A program made the position numbers and the translations under genes. From NCBI GenBank assembly GCA_024404655.1, contig JAKSPR010000168.1, positions 1 to 6,515 on the forward strand: a stretch of 6,515 bases of DNA, read 5' to 3'. The notes beneath the pieces are model-generated. The model saw nothing but the letters and a program-made list of their open reading frames with translations, had not been told where the DNA came from and made no database searches. Each line of letters starts with the position of its first letter. Position 1 is the stretch's first letter. This DNA is from Clostridia bacterium (lineage in GTDB: Bacteria; Bacillota; Clostridia; Oscillospirales; CAG-272). Below are positions 5,746 to 6,515 of the stretch, one piece after another.

Positions 5746-6515
5746 GTGGGATTATTCTCAAAAAAAGATCCGGCAGAAGAATACCGGAAGAATAAAAAAG
5801 CATATCTGGACCGGGTCTCCGGTCAGAAGAACAGTGACGATGTTTATCTCAGCCTTTACAAAGCCGTTCAGGAAAAGCAGACCGCAGAATTATATGTTAA
5901 AGTCACGAAAGGTCGGCTGCAGGTCGGAGATTTTCTGGAAATTGAGTACCGTCTCAACAACAAACTGGGTGTCAATCACGCAGTTGCCCCGGTAAAAACC
6001 ATTTTTCAGGTCCTGGGCTCCGGGGGGTTCGGCAAGCATGAAGAACGCGCCGAAACCACGGAAGCCTACGAAAATGACATGATCTGGATCTGTGTTCCCG
6101 ATGTGGATGTCAGTCTGATCTACAAGACCGGCATGATCCGCAAATCAAAGGCAAAGAATGTCACGGCCGAAGATTCCAGGGGTGACGCGGTCTCTGTGTC
6201 TTATGACGAAGAAGTATCGAAAATGGTCAACTACTTCAAGAATGAACTGTACGGGTTCTTTGCGGAGCGGAAAACCATCGGGCACATCACGCAGGACCTC
6301 GGTTATTCCCTTACTGCACAGCGGAAGCGGCTCATCCGGATGGGCATCACCATGACGATCGAAAAATCATCGGAGATCGGTACCGCCGCGGTGAATATGG
6401 ACGTCAGACGGTATTCTTCCTCACAGTATGACGTAGCGGAAGCAGACGAACCCGTGAAGCTCCGGCGAACCTACCGTACAACGGACAGGGTCATCTATGA
6501 AGATAATGACTGGCG
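5746..6515 (+). CDS. Hypothetical cytoplasmic protein with EF-Tu domain 2-like barrel, 3' partial
   Basis: The frame runs 256 codons from GTG to the window edge without a stop. I do not recognise a named family. The start MGLFSKKDPAEEYRKNKKAYL (1-21) is charged, with no signal peptide or membrane segment. Residues 47-134 resemble a translation-factor domain 2 beta-barrel: VKVTKGRLQVGDFLEIEY (51-68) recalls the 'G-x-ϕ-x-ϕ-G-D' strand turn, and YENDMIWICVPDVDVSLIYKTGMI (108-131) recalls the 'GDN...G...VxxGxxL' strands. No GTP-binding motifs are present. Residues 152-200 (EEVSKMVNYFKNEL onward, then ITQDLGYSLTAQRKRLIRMG) look helical and might form a small helix-turn-helix, weakly. Residues 215-256 are polar. 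The terminator at 5565-5603 suggests a separate unit from the signalling operon. An upstream ATG at 5695 would add 17 residues (MTPKTPETQQ...) and cannot be fully excluded. Confidence 0.75.
   Translation, partial: MGLFSKKDPAEEYRKNKKAYLDRVSGQKNSDDVYLSLYKAVQEKQTAELYVKVTKGRLQVGDFLEIEYRLNNKLGVNHAVAPVKTIFQVLGSGGFGKHEERAETTEAYENDMIWICVPDVDVSLIYKTGMIRKSKAKNVTAEDSRGDAVSVSYDEEVSKMVNYFKNELYGFFAERKTIGHITQDLGYSLTAQRKRLIRMGITMTIEKSSEIGTAAVNMDVRRYSSSQYDVAEADEPVKLRRTYRTTDRVIYEDNDW

Noticed and set aside
6158..6355. Plus-strand frame of 65 codons
   Set aside because: It is a shadow inside the longer GTG-started frame, which runs without stop from 5746 to the window end.
1..6515. CRISPR array, insertion sequence, integrase or toxin-antitoxin pair
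   Set aside because: No regularly spaced repeats, transposase motifs or terminal inverted repeats were seen, and no small gene pairs with suitable signals.

Overview
The window looks like chromosomal DNA of a low-to-mid-GC Gram-positive bacterium, most likely an anaerobic clostridium of the Lachnospiraceae type. The reasons are strong GGAGG-type ribosome binding sites, near-consensus sigma-A promoters, a SleB-type cell-wall hydrolase domain, a tRNA gene with an encoded CCA, and a 7TM-sensor/LuxR-type signalling operon of a kind I associate with Clostridia. This assignment rests on protein character alone. All genes I can support are on the + strand, and they are separated by clear hairpin terminators.

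Layout. (1) Positions 1-645 hold the 3' part of a gene whose N-terminal part reads like the start of a TRAP transporter large permease (DctM type). It is joined in frame to a complete-looking SleB/Hydrolase_2 cell-wall hydrolase domain, an apparent chimera. (2) After a terminator, a textbook promoter (TTGACA-17-TATACT) drives a calcineurin-like metallophosphoesterase (820-1680). A tRNA-Pro(UGG) gene follows after only 13 bases, and the two appear to share one transcript and one GAAA-loop terminator. (3) A second promoter (TTGTAA-17-TATAAT, about 1914-1942) opens a three-gene signalling operon. It encodes a 7TM membrane sensor whose kinase part has lost its phospho-acceptor His and ATP-binding boxes (1995-3431, frameshifted near its 3' end), a membrane histidine kinase with an intact HDELG box and a recognisable ATPase domain (3630-4937), and a NarL/LuxR-type response regulator (4909-5538). 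A terminator closes the operon at 5565-5603. (4) From 5746 to the window end runs an unrecognised cytoplasmic protein, started by GTG and open at its 3' end. Its first half resembles an EF-Tu domain 2-type beta-barrel.

How the parts work together. The operon is best read as a split sensor system. Gene A (7TM) would sense a signal but cannot phosphorylate. Gene B supplies catalysis, and gene C carries the output to DNA. The A/B junction is an ATGA stop/start overlap and B/C overlap by 29 bases, so the three products are translationally coupled. The ATGA overlap uses the reading frame beyond A's premature stop. This shows that A's original 3' end lies at 3633 and that a +1-type frame disruption maps to positions 3418-3431. 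The rest of the window (metallophosphoesterase, tRNA, hypothetical protein) is housekeeping-like and not obviously linked to the signalling operon.
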